Shown here: positions 16,439-25,683 of the stretch, piece by piece
How positions within the stretch are numbered: the stretch's first letter is position 1
How the letters are laid out: the number at the start of each line of letters is the position of its first letter
Assembly: GCF_900107035.1 (NCBI RefSeq)
Contig: NZ_FNOJ01000005.1
Location: 62,001-126,000 of the forward strand
Origin: Alicyclobacillus hesperidum
GTDB taxonomy: Bacteria; Bacillota; Bacilli; Alicyclobacillales; Alicyclobacillaceae
Length of the DNA stretch: 64,000 nt
Direction of reading: 5' to 3'
Program-made: the position numbers and the translations under genes
Notes under the pieces: generated by a model
Told to the model about the DNA's origin: nothing
What the model saw: the letters and a program-made list of their open reading frames with translations, nothing else
The model's database searches: none

Positions 16439-16810
16439 TCACGAAGACCAAATGAAGGTGCGCGGAGTGAACGATTCGTGTTCACGTACGAGCAAAATAT
16501 GCGATCCACCGTACAAGCGAAACCCGTCATCCAATTTGCTAGGACGTTCTAATCCATTCGGATGGCTATGGAAAGACGCAACGATGCACACACTATGGTG
16601 ATCTAAAAGATAGAGCGTGGGAATGAGCACCGCCGGATCGACCAAGACGGATCGCGGCGATGCTATCGCAGGAAGAGGCACTGTCCAATACCGACGCCGC
16701 CAAACGACAAGACCCACGCATTCGTAGGGATGGCTTGCCACCGCGATCGACGTCAGTTCGCACAGGATTTCTTTAGGTAACGAGTGACTGGTTTCAGTCC
16801 ACAAAGTCAA
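16439..16810 (-). CDS. JAMM/MPN-domain metallopeptidase (M67-like)
   Basis: A 123-residue single-domain JAB/MPN protein. The full JAMM zinc site is visible: Glu30 in SHPYECVG, then H-S-H-x7-S-x2-D with His81, His83, Ser91 and Asp94. Bacterial relatives act on C-terminal conjugates or sulfur-carrier adducts, but the substrate here is unknown. I chose TTG 16810 because GGAG lies 9 nt upstream, which makes the gene overlap the end of obg by 17 nt. A terminator follows. Confidence 0.82.
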   Translation of the reverse strand: MTLWTETSHSLPKEILCELTSIAVASHPYECVGLVVWRRRYWTVPLPAIASPRSVLVDPAVLIPTLYLLDHHSVCIVASFHSHPNGLERPSKLDDGFRLYGGSHILLVREHESFTPRTFIWSS

Positions 16811-18074
16811 ACACCATATCTCCAATGCGAATACTGTCGCCGTCCTTCGCACCGCGCTCACGCAACGCGTCGTCGACTCCGCGTTGCTTGAGAATTCTCT
16901 GAAATCGTTTCACCGCATCGAACTGCTGAAAATTTGTCATTTTAACAAGTTTCTCAAGCTCTTCACTTTCGACAATGAATGCACCGCCTTCACGGCGAAT
17001 TGTGAATGGCTCCTTACGCACAAGCCGATAGACTTTATGCTCCTCTTCGTCCTCCGTGATGGTTTGCGGTTCTATCTCTTGTGGCAGGGCATCTAGCATG
17101 TCAGCCAGCTTGCGAATGAGAGGCTCAAGACCCTGATGTGTTGCGCCCGAGATGGGAAACACCTCAAGCTCCGGATACGCTTGCCTAAACCGCTCTAACC
17201 CGTCTGCGGCGCCTGGCAAATCCATCTTATTTGCCGCGACGATGCGTGGACGTTCAGCCAGCACCGGGTCGTACGCAGCTAATTCTCTTTCGATAATGCG
17301 GAAGTCCGCAACCGGATCGCGACCATCCACTGATGCGACATCAATTACGTGAACGATCACGCGCGTTCGTTGAATATGGCGGAGAAATTCGTGTCCCAGG
17401 CCATGCCCCGCGTGCGCGCCCTCGATAAGGCCCGGGAGGTCGGCGATGACGAATCCTCTGCCGTCCGATGTTTCGACGACACCAAGTTCGGGGTTAAGCG
17501 TCGTAAAGTGATACGCGCCAACCTTTGGTCTCGCGCGCGTCACTGCCGCAAGCAATGTGGACTTCCCGACAGATGGGAAACCGACAAGACCGACATCTGC
17601 CAAGACACGAAGCTCAAGTTCTAACCAGCGCTCTTCGCCTGGCTCACCCTTCTCGGCCATATCAGGAGCTTTATTGACAGCAGTGGCAAAGCGCGCATTT
17701 CCACGCCCCCCGCGGCCGCCCCGAGCAACCACAAGACGATCTCCGTGCTGCGTCAGGTCGCCGAGAAATTGTCCGGAATCTGCATCGCGTACGACCGTTC
17801 CGGGTGGAACTTTGATCACCATATCTGGGGCATCCGCACCGTGTTTATTTTTGGTGCCTCCCTGCTCGCCCGGTTTTGCCTTAAAATGGCGTTGATAGCG
17901 GAAATCGATGAGCGTCCGCAAACCTTCGTCGACAACGAATACGACATCGCCGCCCCGCCCCCCATCACCACCGGCTGGTCCACCGAGCGGCACATATTTC
18001 TCGCGTCGATATGAGACGATCCCGTTCCCGCCATCGCCGCCTTTTACATAAATTTTGGCATGATCAAAAAACAC
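16794..18074 (-). CDS. obg: Obg GTPase (CgtA)
   Basis: A 426-residue Obg. The glycine-rich Obg fold occupies residues 1-158, the G domain starts at GFPSVGKST (165-173) and contains DLPGLIEGA and NKMDLPG, and the C-terminal OCT domain ends with RIGDMVFDFVD. It is an essential GTPase in 50S ribosome assembly and, in B. subtilis, also needed for stress and sporulation signalling. The GTG start has AGGTGGTGA upstream and lies 6 nt after spo0B, the conserved arrangement. Confidence 0.98.
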   Translation of the reverse strand: MFFDHAKIYVKGGDGGNGIVSYRREKYVPLGGPAGGDGGRGGDVVFVVDEGLRTLIDFRYQRHFKAKPGEQGGTKNKHGADAPDMVIKVPPGTVVRDADSGQFLGDLTQHGDRLVVARGGRGGRGNARFATAVNKAPDMAEKGEPGEERWLELELRVLADVGLVGFPSVGKSTLLAAVTRARPKVGAYHFTTLNPELGVVETSDGRGFVIADLPGLIEGAHAGHGLGHEFLRHIQRTRVIVHVIDVASVDGRDPVADFRIIERELAAYDPVLAERPRIVAANKMDLPGAADGLERFRQAYPELEVFPISGATHQGLEPLIRKLADMLDALPQEIEPQTITEDEEEHKVYRLVRKEPFTIRREGGAFIVESEELEKLVKMTNFQQFDAVKRFQRILKQRGVDDALRERGAKDGDSIRIGDMVFDFVD

Positions 18075-18080
18075 TCGTTA

Positions 18081-18608
18081 TCACCACCTATTGACGACAA
18101 AGTTGAGGGCTGGGTAGATGCGCACCCATTCATCGAACCGTTCCCATCCCTCACCTGAACAAACGACTTGAAATCCATGCTCATCCACAGTAACCCGCAT
18201 TCTACCTCGCTGTCCGTGTATCGAAAGTTCGTCATTCCACGTTTGTAACCACTTTCGAAATTGCTCCACTGCCTCATCGTCCGGCTCTTTGTGACACGCG
18301 AAAGACTCTAAAAGGACATGCGGGCAGACTGCTGCCGTCCACATCAATTGTTCACCGAAAGCACCTGCGTTAATCTGCCATGTGGTTAGGGACTGCAACC
18401 AGGTTGAAAGACGATCCACTACAGCGACAGCCTGCGCCGGGCGTTCCATCTGAAGATACGCCCGAATGAGTTGTAATTCATTTAATACGTCATGCCGATG
18501 CGCCCGAAATTGGACCGCCGGATTGGATTGTTGCATACCATTCGGCATTGATAGCCACCTTTTCAACACAAAAGGGACTGGCTCAGGCGCCGTAGCCATT
18601 GCGCCCAT
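18081..18608 (-). CDS. spo0B: Sporulation phosphotransferase Spo0B
   Basis: A 175-residue protein at the conserved site between rpmA and obg. The phosphorylated histidine is in FRAHRHDVLNELQLIRAYLQ (His39), matching the R-H-D-x-x-N-x-L-Q-x-I helix of Spo0B. In the phosphorelay it passes phosphate from Spo0F to Spo0A. The C-terminal part is weakly conserved and histidine-kinase-like. ATG 18608 follows AGAAGGGG by 7 nt; a TTG at 18635 next to the rpmA stop is less likely. An imperfect inverted repeat covers the start region. Confidence 0.88.
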   Translation of the reverse strand: MGAMATAPEPVPFVLKRWLSMPNGMQQSNPAVQFRAHRHDVLNELQLIRAYLQMERPAQAVAVVDRLSTWLQSLTTWQINAGAFGEQLMWTAAVCPHVLLESFACHKEPDDEAVEQFRKWLQTWNDELSIHGQRGRMRVTVDEHGFQVVCSGEGWERFDEWVRIYPALNFVVNRW

Positions 18609-18635
18609 GAGACAGCCCCTTCTGCTCTCATCCAA

Positions 18636-18935
18636 TTACTGAGCTGCAACTTCCGCAGCGACTGGATACACACTCACGCGCTTCTTGCCTTGTCCAAATC
18701 GCTCAAAGCGAACGCAACCTTCAACTTTTGCAAACAGCGTGTCGTCCTTACCGATGCCAACGTTATGACCAGGATGGATCTTCGTTCCCCGCTGGCGAAC
18801 GAGAATGCTACCCGCTGTTACAACTTTTCCATCGGGCTCTTTAACACCAAGGCGCTTAGAAATGCTGTCGCGGCCGTTGCGGGTCGACGATACGCCCTTC
18901 TTATGAGCAAAACGTTGCAGATTCATCAACAACAT
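18636..18935 (-). CDS. rpmA: 50S ribosomal protein L27 (with cleavable N-terminus)
   Basis: A 99-residue L27. It begins [14 protein letters not shown], the Firmicute form in which the first nine residues are removed by Prp so that AHKKG becomes the mature N-terminus at the peptidyl-transferase centre. AAGGA precedes the ATG by 9 nt. The cognate protease gene lies immediately upstream, so substrate and processing enzyme are co-expressed. Confidence 0.98.
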   Translation of the reverse strand: MLLMNLQRFAHKKGVSSTRNGRDSISKRLGVKEPDGKVVTAGSILVRQRGTKIHPGHNVGIGKDDTLFAKVEGCVRFERFGQGKKRVSVYPVAAEVAAQ

Positions 18936-18952
18936 GACATCCATTCCTTTCT

Positions 18953-19276
18953 TCATCGTTCTGCCTGAACTGCACGTAAACGCACGAATTCAGGATATTG
19001 CTCCGCAATCTGCTCGATCCCGTAAAACAAACTGTTCATCAGTAACCTGACTGCCTCGGAAGGCTGACTCGGAAGACGACATTCAAGAACGTCCCCAGCG
19101 TCAGAAACATCCAAGGTTGTGCCAGCAAATCGTTCACACGAATTGATGGCATTGTAAACCAAAACGCTCACAGCAGCACACACAATGTCGTTTCCAGATT
19201 CCGCATATCCGGCGTGCCCCTGAACACGAAAACCTGTAACCTGCTGCCCACGCTGTAGAATCTCAAATCGAATCAT
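18953..19276 (-). CDS. prp: Ribosomal-processing cysteine protease Prp
   Basis: A 107-residue Prp (YsxB family). It cleaves the N-terminal extension of L27. The catalytic pair is His21 in [11 protein letters not shown] and Cys33 in NDIVCAAVS, at nearly the same positions as in characterised Prp proteins. It overlaps the rplU stop by one base and precedes rpmA by 17 nt, the canonical Firmicute order. Confidence 0.96.
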   Translation of the reverse strand: MIRFEILQRGQQVTGFRVQGHAGYAESGNDIVCAAVSVLVYNAINSCERFAGTTLDVSDAGDVLECRLPSQPSEAVRLLMNSLFYGIEQIAEQYPEFVRLRAVQAER

Positions 19277-19587
19277 TACGCCTCAATCGATTCGATGGTC
19301 AATTTCGTATACGGTTGACGATGACCCTGCTTCTTGTGGTAGTTTTTCTTAGCCTTGTACTTGAAGACGATAATCTTCTTCCCGCGCCCATGCTCAACGA
19401 CCTTGGCCACCACTTTTGCCCCAGCGACCAGCGGTGAACCCACTTTCACTTGCCCGTTGTCCTGCACGAGAAACACCTTGTCCAGCACGACTGTCGATCC
19501 GACTTCGCCTTCCAGCTTTTCGACGACAATCGTATCGCCCTGGCTAACCTTAAATTGCTTTCCACCCGTTTCAACAATTGCGTACAT
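19276..19587 (-). CDS. rplU: 50S ribosomal protein L21
   Basis: A 103-residue L21 starting [18 protein letters not shown] and ending KLTIESIEA, with the basic [15 protein letters not shown] segment that contacts 23S rRNA. GGAG precedes the ATG. It heads the operon rplU-prp-rpmA-spo0B-obg-JAMM gene, preceded by a structured leader and a strong promoter, so the phosphorelay and GTPase genes are tied to ribosomal-protein expression. Confidence 0.99.
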   Translation of the reverse strand: MYAIVETGGKQFKVSQGDTIVVEKLEGEVGSTVVLDKVFLVQDNGQVKVGSPLVAGAKVVAKVVEHGRGKKIIVFKYKAKKNYHKKQGHRQPYTKLTIESIEA

Positions 19588-19676
19588 GATTAATCTCCTT
19601 CACTCAGACTCGCTGCTCCAGGTATGGGCTGCAACCCATTTAACAACCTGGAACCATGCGGTTGTAGCGCTATACC
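19588..19676 (-). promoter_or_regulatory. L21-type structured mRNA leader
   Basis: Minus-strand leader with nested stems: CCAGGT pairs with ACCTGG, enclosing ATGGG/CCCAT around a small loop. It lies between the rplU promoter and the L21 start, where Firmicutes carry the L21 autoregulatory leader. Assignment rests on position and hairpin shape; a covariance search would settle it. Confidence 0.55.
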
Positions 19677-19682
19677 CGCAAT

Positions 19683-19711
19683 ATATTATCACAAGGAAAA
19701 GGTGTTTGCAA
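19683..19711 (-). promoter_or_regulatory. Sigma-A promoter of rplU operon
   Basis: TTGCAA (19711-19706), 17-nt spacer, TAATAT (19688-19683), with TG one base before the -10. A strong vegetative promoter about 95 nt upstream of rplU. Confidence 0.8.
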
Positions 19712-19717
19712 TGCAAA

Positions 19718-20617
19718 TTACAGCCGCAGGCTGGCTATCGGTTCCAACCACCTACCTTCAAAAACTGCATCGAGCAGCTCTGGCTCTTCTACAAGACTCG
19801 CAACGGTACCATCCTCGTGCAAAATATAGACGATATGATATCGATCCGGTGAAAATCGCACAACCACATCGCGAATGGGAATTGCCGCAGACACCGCCAG
19901 CGCACGAGTGCGAAGCATCGTTGACCCTACATCCCGCCGCTTCGCATCCAGAAAGCGCATCGTCTCGAGACGCAAATCGCGCCGACCGCGCCATGCTGTT
20001 ACGAACAAGAATAAACCGAGAACGACCATTCCAATATGAGGCCTGCCGGCAAACAATGCGGCCACACCGGCGAACATAAGAACAGCAGAGAGCGCAATCG
20101 ACATTCGGTATGCCTCCTCGGTCGCAGGTTCATACCCTTTCTCTCGAGATCGGACAGCTCGATAAATACGCCCACCGTCAAGCGGAAGACCAGGCAGTAA
20201 ATTGAATACAGCAATCCAACCATTCAGTCCGATGATTTCGCCGTAAATCCGACCATCGATTACCCCTGCCGTGTATAGGACGAGTGCGAGTAGCGCGCAA
20301 AGCAAATTTACGGCTGGACCGGCAATGGCGACCATTGCTTCAGACTTTGGGGAAAACCCAAGTCTGACGTACGACAGCTGTGCGACACCGCCAAAGGGCA
20401 AAAGCGAAACTTCCTCAATTTCATAACCTAACCGTTTCGCGACGACGGCGTGCCCGCATTCGTGAAGAAACACAAACATGAATAACAACAGGGCTTGCTT
20501 CAACATGCCTACAAAGTAGGCAGCCACGAGTAAGGCGACAAAAAGCGGGTGCACGCGCACCCGCGATACGCCAAACCATCGCCCGACCACTCGTTCCAAG
20601 CGCTCTAAAGCCGTCAT
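19718..20617 (-). CDS. spoIVFB: SpoIVFB intramembrane metalloprotease
   Basis: A 299-residue M50 (site-2) protease that processes pro-sigma-K in the mother cell. The zinc site is HECGH (52-56) in a membrane helix, and the third ligand is Asp147 in NLLPGLPLDGGR. About six hydrophobic segments are visible up to residue 215, followed by a soluble C-terminal domain in the position of the CBS domain that senses ATP. The ATG overlaps the spoIVFA stop by 4 nt, the usual coupling. Confidence 0.96.
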   Translation of the reverse strand: MTALERLERVVGRWFGVSRVRVHPLFVALLVAAYFVGMLKQALLLFMFVFLHECGHAVVAKRLGYEIEEVSLLPFGGVAQLSYVRLGFSPKSEAMVAIAGPAVNLLCALLALVLYTAGVIDGRIYGEIIGLNGWIAVFNLLPGLPLDGGRIYRAVRSREKGYEPATEEAYRMSIALSAVLMFAGVAALFAGRPHIGMVVLGLFLFVTAWRGRRDLRLETMRFLDAKRRDVGSTMLRTRALAVSAAIPIRDVVVRFSPDRYHIVYILHEDGTVASLVEEPELLDAVFEGRWLEPIASLRL

Positions 20618-21522
20618 GACGAGGCTCCTGGGAACGAGATATACTGATGTGGGTTTTCGTATTTTCCATCCTTCACGAGCGAAAACCGAAAGACAGGGTG
20701 TGTTGGCGTCGACGGCAATCTACCAATCGCTTCACCGGCCGATACAAACTCGTCCGGTTGTACACTTGCACTTGCTAAACCACTATACACAGCGGTACCT
20801 AACACACCGTGATCGATTTTTATCAAATAAGAGCCGGAACTTTTGACCACGGTTAGCACAGTACCCGACGCCGCCGCCTGCACGACATCTCCAGCATCGC
20901 CTGCGATCCACACTTCTGGATGATCCGGACCGTAATCCGCCACAATGGAGCCGAAGACAGGAGCATGCATGGGCCCTGATACCGCTTCGAGTGAAGGTGG
21001 TCGCAGGTGCAACTTGGCGAAGACGCGATCAATCGAGGGTTGCACGGAAGATGTGTAGTCTGTGTCAAACACGCTTACCGCCCGCGCAGCAACCGAGGCG
21101 GGAATCCGCGGATCATGTTGAATCGTATAGCCAACTGCCACGAGGACGACGGCACCAAGCAATTGCCACGCCCAATTCGCGCCAAATCGCGCACGTGGAC
21201 CTGCACCTGTCGCCGGAACAAAACTCCGTCCGCGACTCTGTTTCATACTGCCCATCGGCGGGCGCCGCCAGATTTCACTTTCCACCTGGCGCATGCCTCC
21301 GTCATCGTCCGCAAATCCGTATGGTGACACTGGCGGCGAAACCGGTTGCTTCTGTAGGCTTTTATCCTCATCCGCGTCGACGATCCACCGCCTAGGAGCA
21401 GGCTCACTGGCATCTGTTTTAACTGGCCCAGACCCATCTCTGGGCAGAGCTCCATTCGCCCAATGTTCATGTTTGAGCCGGCTGGGGCTCTGCCAAGGCC
21501 ACTTTCGCTTCACCCGCGCCAT
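20614..21522 (-). CDS. spoIVFA: SpoIVFA, regulator of SpoIVFB
   Basis: A 302-residue bitopic protein: a long cytoplasmic, charged N-terminus, one membrane helix (around 117-137, WAWQLLGAVVLVAVGYTI) and an extracytoplasmic C-terminal domain resembling a LytM/M23 fold (HPVFRFSLVKDGKYENPHQYI). SpoIVFA holds SpoIVFB inactive with BofA until the SpoIVB signal arrives. It precedes spoIVFB with a 4-nt overlap. GAGGAGG precedes the ATG. Confidence 0.92.
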   Translation of the reverse strand: MARVKRKWPWQSPSRLKHEHWANGALPRDGSGPVKTDASEPAPRRWIVDADEDKSLQKQPVSPPVSPYGFADDDGGMRQVESEIWRRPPMGSMKQSRGRSFVPATGAGPRARFGANWAWQLLGAVVLVAVGYTIQHDPRIPASVAARAVSVFDTDYTSSVQPSIDRVFAKLHLRPPSLEAVSGPMHAPVFGSIVADYGPDHPEVWIAGDAGDVVQAAASGTVLTVVKSSGSYLIKIDHGVLGTAVYSGLASASVQPDEFVSAGEAIGRLPSTPTHPVFRFSLVKDGKYENPHQYISFPGASS

Positions 21523-21551
21523 GAGGCGTTCCTCCTCTCACATACACCACA

Positions 21552-21578
21552 TGGTTATGTGCAAAGGAGGACAAGTAT
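21552..21578 (-). promoter_or_regulatory. Possible sigma-E promoter of spoIVFA-spoIVFB
   Basis: ATA (21578-21576, within GTCATAC), 16-nt spacer, CATAACCA (21559-21552). The -35 fits sigma-E well; the -10 deviates from CATACAnT. It sits between the minD stop and spoIVFA, and the B. subtilis operon is sigma-E dependent. Confidence 0.33.
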
Positions 21579-21589
21579 GACGACCTGCA

Positions 21590-22384
21590 TCAACGCCCTC
21601 CAATTAACTTACGAACCCGTCCCCAGAGACCCGATTTCTCCTCCAACTGCATAAGCGGTACTGATTCTCCCAAAATCCTGCGCGCTATGTTTCGATATGC
21701 AAGAGATGCTGGTGTGTTAGGTTGAATAACAATCGGTTCACCGCGATTCGCATTTCGAATGACAGCTTCGTCGTCCGGTACGACCCCTAAAAGGTCACAA
21801 CCCAACATCTGAACAATCTCGTCGATATCGAGCATTTCGCCGCGCTTGACCATATCAGGGCGAATTCGGTTCACAATGAGCCGTGGGTCTCCGACCTTGT
21901 CACGCTCAAGCAGCCCTATGACGCGATCCGCATCTCGGACTGCAGTGTTCTCCGGCGTCGTGACGACGATAGCCGAATCAGCCGGAGCCACCGCTACCTT
22001 GAATCCTTCCTCGATGCCTGCGGGACAGTCGATCACGACATAGTCATAATTGACTTTTAATTGCCCCACCAAGTCCACCATTTTGGCTTCGGTAAGGGCT
22101 CGTTTGTCTTTTGTCTGCGCCGCAGGTAACAGCGTAAGGTGTTCAAAACGCTTATCTCGAATCAACGCTTGCTCTAATCGACAATCACCGTTTGCGACAT
22201 CTACAATGTCATAAATAATCCGATTTTCTAATCCCATGACGACATCGAGATTGCGCAGGCCGATATCGGCGTCGACGATGCAAACCTTTTTACCGAGAAG
22301 GGCAAGTGCCGTCGACATGTTGGCCGTGGTCGTCGTTTTCCCGACGCCGCCCTTGCCCGATGTGACTACGATTACCGACCCCAT
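21590..22384 (-). CDS. minD: Septum site-determining ATPase MinD
   Basis: A 264-residue ParA/MinD ATPase. The deviant Walker A is KGGVGKTTT (11-19) and the C-terminus SGLWGRVRKLIGGR forms the amphipathic membrane-targeting helix. With MinC it blocks division at the poles. I chose the ATG at 22384 (MGSVIVVTSGKGG) with AAGGTG upstream; the 17-residue longer reading is not family-like. It follows minC by 5 nt. Confidence 0.98.
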   Translation of the reverse strand: MGSVIVVTSGKGGVGKTTTTANMSTALALLGKKVCIVDADIGLRNLDVVMGLENRIIYDIVDVANGDCRLEQALIRDKRFEHLTLLPAAQTKDKRALTEAKMVDLVGQLKVNYDYVVIDCPAGIEEGFKVAVAPADSAIVVTTPENTAVRDADRVIGLLERDKVGDPRLIVNRIRPDMVKRGEMLDIDEIVQMLGCDLLGVVPDDEAVIRNANRGEPIVIQPNTPASLAYRNIARRILGESVPLMQLEEKSGLWGRVRKLIGGR

Positions 22385-22389
22385 GCCAA

Positions 22390-23085
22390 TCACCTTCGTT
22401 CTTGATTCGTGTGTCTGCGTCGAGCTTTGTTCCACGTCATGAACTGCTTCATTTCGGCAACCATCATCTGATTGTCCATAAGGTACGCATACTCCATCGT
22501 AGCTTTGAGCTGTGGTGCACGACTTATGACGTCCGCAATCCGCAATTGCATAGGGGCGAATTCGGCTGCCGCAATAATCGCCGTCGTGTCTCCGTGCATT
22601 CCGGCATGTGCAATGCCGAGCAAGCGGCCAAACACGTAAATATCACCGGTCGCCTGGACATGCCCACTTGGATTGACATCGCCAATAATCACAACATCTC
22701 CGTCGAACATAAGAGGTTGGCCGGACCGCACGAGACCATGGTAAATATGTTGCGCTCGTGCCGAGGATTTACGTTGGAACATCGACTGTCGCGCATCTGT
22801 CCCCCCGCCCCATGATTTGATCAAGAAGTTGTCGCGCGCTTGAAATTGACCAAGAATGCGCCATGCCTCTTCGGGTGTCAACGCTCGCTTGCCGTAATCG
22901 ACAACCACTTCGATCACAGGGCCATCAAAGATGCTGGCCGTTTCACCGAAAAGTAGGGAATGCAGATATTCGCATAGATGATCCATGTCCGCTTGCTCAT
23001 CTAGTAGAAAAAGAAGTCCGTCGCGGGTACCTTTGACCGTGACGGGAGGCTTCGCATCGGATAGCGTTTCACTGTTGACAATCAA
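22390..23085 (-). CDS. minC: Septum site-determining protein MinC
   Basis: A 231-residue FtsZ-polymerisation inhibitor. The C-terminal beta-helix (MinC_C, about 120-210) has the hallmark GDVVIIGDVNPSGHVQATGDIYVFGRLLG; the N-terminal FtsZ-binding domain is less conserved. The start is a TTG at 23085, chosen because GGAGG lies 9 nt upstream; a GTG at 23118 is in frame without a good site. Confidence 0.95.
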   Translation of the reverse strand: MIVNSETLSDAKPPVTVKGTRDGLLFLLDEQADMDHLCEYLHSLLFGETASIFDGPVIEVVVDYGKRALTPEEAWRILGQFQARDNFLIKSWGGGTDARQSMFQRKSSARAQHIYHGLVRSGQPLMFDGDVVIIGDVNPSGHVQATGDIYVFGRLLGIAHAGMHGDTTAIIAAAEFAPMQLRIADVISRAPQLKATMEYAYLMDNQMMVAEMKQFMTWNKARRRHTNQERR

Positions 23086-23109
23086 CGACAATTCCCTCCA
23101 GGGTGGGCA

Positions 23110-23180
23110 CTCGCCCAACAGGCACTATTCGCGTTCAGATATCGATTTTCCTTCATGTGCAAAGAAACAGTTGGGCGAGC
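23110..23180. repeat. Inverted repeat between mreD and minC
   Basis: CTCGCCCAAC near 23111-23120 is complementary to GTTGGGCGAG near 23170-23179, with about 49 nt between the arms. It could form a weak hairpin in the 115-nt gap between mreD and minC; no U-tract follows, so termination is doubtful. Confidence 0.4.
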
Positions 23181-23200
23181 AATTCCCCAGAAAGGTAAGC

Positions 23201-23722
23201 TCAACTTGCATCCACACTGCCGCGGGCATCATAACGGCCGCCGCGACGGTCGCGGAGCAACTTGACGTAGGCAGGATATAGCAGGAGGACGAGTACACCG
23301 TTGACAATCATCGTCTGCAAGGACTCAGATAATGCGTAATGTGCCGGATCGGCCGTCATTTGGAACAAGCGCATGAGGCCGTAAGTCACCCATGTATGTA
23401 AAAATGTCAGGGCGACTGTGGTAAAGAATGTGACCGCCAAGTTCCGCTGTAAAAATTGGCTAAAAACCGCAGCCGCAAAATACGCGACAATACCGAACGC
23501 AAACGCATTAAGACCAATAAACGAACCGTAACAAATGTCGTCGATAAGGCCAATGAGAATCGCCATCACGACTGCCGTGTTCGATCCGCGCATCAAAGCA
23601 ACGAGAACAAGAATGACCAACACAAAGTCGGGATGAATCGCATTCATCGGTGGAATTTGAAAGAGTGTGGCTTCCAAAATCAAGCCCAGCCACAACGTGA
23701 TAAACGTAATGGCCCATCTCAT
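23201..23722 (-). CDS. mreD: Rod shape-determining protein MreD
   Basis: A 173-residue membrane protein with five to six hydrophobic segments, the MreD topology, starting MRWAITFITLWLGLILEATLF. It acts in the elongasome with MreB and MreC. The ATG overlaps the mreC stop by 4 nt, and it is the third gene of mreBCD in conserved order. Confidence 0.93.
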   Translation of the reverse strand: MRWAITFITLWLGLILEATLFQIPPMNAIHPDFVLVILVLVALMRGSNTAVVMAILIGLIDDICYGSFIGLNAFAFGIVAYFAAAVFSQFLQRNLAVTFFTTVALTFLHTWVTYGLMRLFQMTADPAHYALSESLQTMIVNGVLVLLLYPAYVKLLRDRRGGRYDARGSVDAS

Positions 23723-24588
23723 GGTGTAGCACTTCCCGATTGCCGCACGACAAACACGTCCTGAAGGTAGTCCATTTGTGCGGCCGGTTCGACGATTGCC
23801 GACTTCACCGTGTTGTGGGCGCCGTATTGAACCTTTGTAATCGTGCCGATGACGAGACCTCGTGGAAATACGTTGCTTAGCCCGGAGGTGATGACCTCAT
23901 CCCCGATCAATTGAGAGGCTGGCATTTGCACGATTTGGCCAAGAAAATCGAGCGCCAATTCTCCTGCACTTGCGCCAGATCCTGTGACCACAGCAAAGGG
24001 TTGAGCTTTTGCCGCCTCCACTAAAGCAGCGACGCCATCTCCAACCTGCGTATCCGTAATGAGAATGACCTTCGCACTGTGCGTAGCAACCGTGTCTACA
24101 CGACCAACCAAGCTGCCATCAGGAGCGACCACGGCCATATTCGGCTGAACACCATCGGCCGTGCCAACATTAATGGTCAATTGCGAATTCCACTCCGACG
24201 GCTCGCGCCCTACCACCGCTGCCGGGATTTCATGCAACGTATTTTTTGTTCGATTGTAAAAGTTGAGCATGGTTGCAAGCCGCTGGTTTTCCGCTTCGGC
24301 ATCGCTCAACTCAGCGCGCAACGCCTGGTACTTTTGCATCTCATGCTTCAACTGGGCATTCTCCTGGTACATGCTACGCATGTCGCCCAAACCAGCAAAA
24401 AATCCGGTAATCTTACTGACAGGTCGATAAATCCATCCAGCCACCGTATTTTCTACATCCATGACAACGCGCTCAGGGAAGCTGGCCCGACGCCCACTCT
24501 GCGCCAGCGTCAGACCCGCGATGACCATTAGTACAATGACGCTCCCAAGGAGCAAAAACAGCCTGCGGCTGGTAAGGTAACGGGACAC
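23719..24588 (-). CDS. mreC: Rod shape-determining protein MreC
   Basis: A 289-residue bitopic protein: N-terminal membrane helix (about 9-28, LFLLLGSVIVLMVIAGLTLA), a coiled coil (about 75-110) and the two beta-barrel MreC domain (VGREPSEWNSQLTINVGTADGV and the LVGRVDTV region). The GTG start has GAGGGA upstream. It links cytoplasmic MreB to the wall-synthesis enzymes outside. Confidence 0.96.
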   Translation of the reverse strand: MSRYLTSRRLFLLLGSVIVLMVIAGLTLAQSGRRASFPERVVMDVENTVAGWIYRPVSKITGFFAGLGDMRSMYQENAQLKHEMQKYQALRAELSDAEAENQRLATMLNFYNRTKNTLHEIPAAVVGREPSEWNSQLTINVGTADGVQPNMAVVAPDGSLVGRVDTVATHSAKVILITDTQVGDGVAALVEAAKAQPFAVVTGSGASAGELALDFLGQIVQMPASQLIGDEVITSGLSNVFPRGLVIGTITKVQYGAHNTVKSAIVEPAAQMDYLQDVFVVRQSGSATP

Positions 24589-24612
24589 CCGAATCCCTCT
24601 TCCCCTCGAATC

Positions 24613-25653
<1,041 letters not shown>

Positions 25654-25683
25654 TCAAAACTCCTCTCATCCTGATCCAAATAG

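Noticed and set aside
21577-21654. 25-codon plus-strand frame with excellent ribosome site overlapping the minD end
   Set aside because: Not listed as a gene because there is no promoter and half of it is antisense to minD; kept only as a finding.
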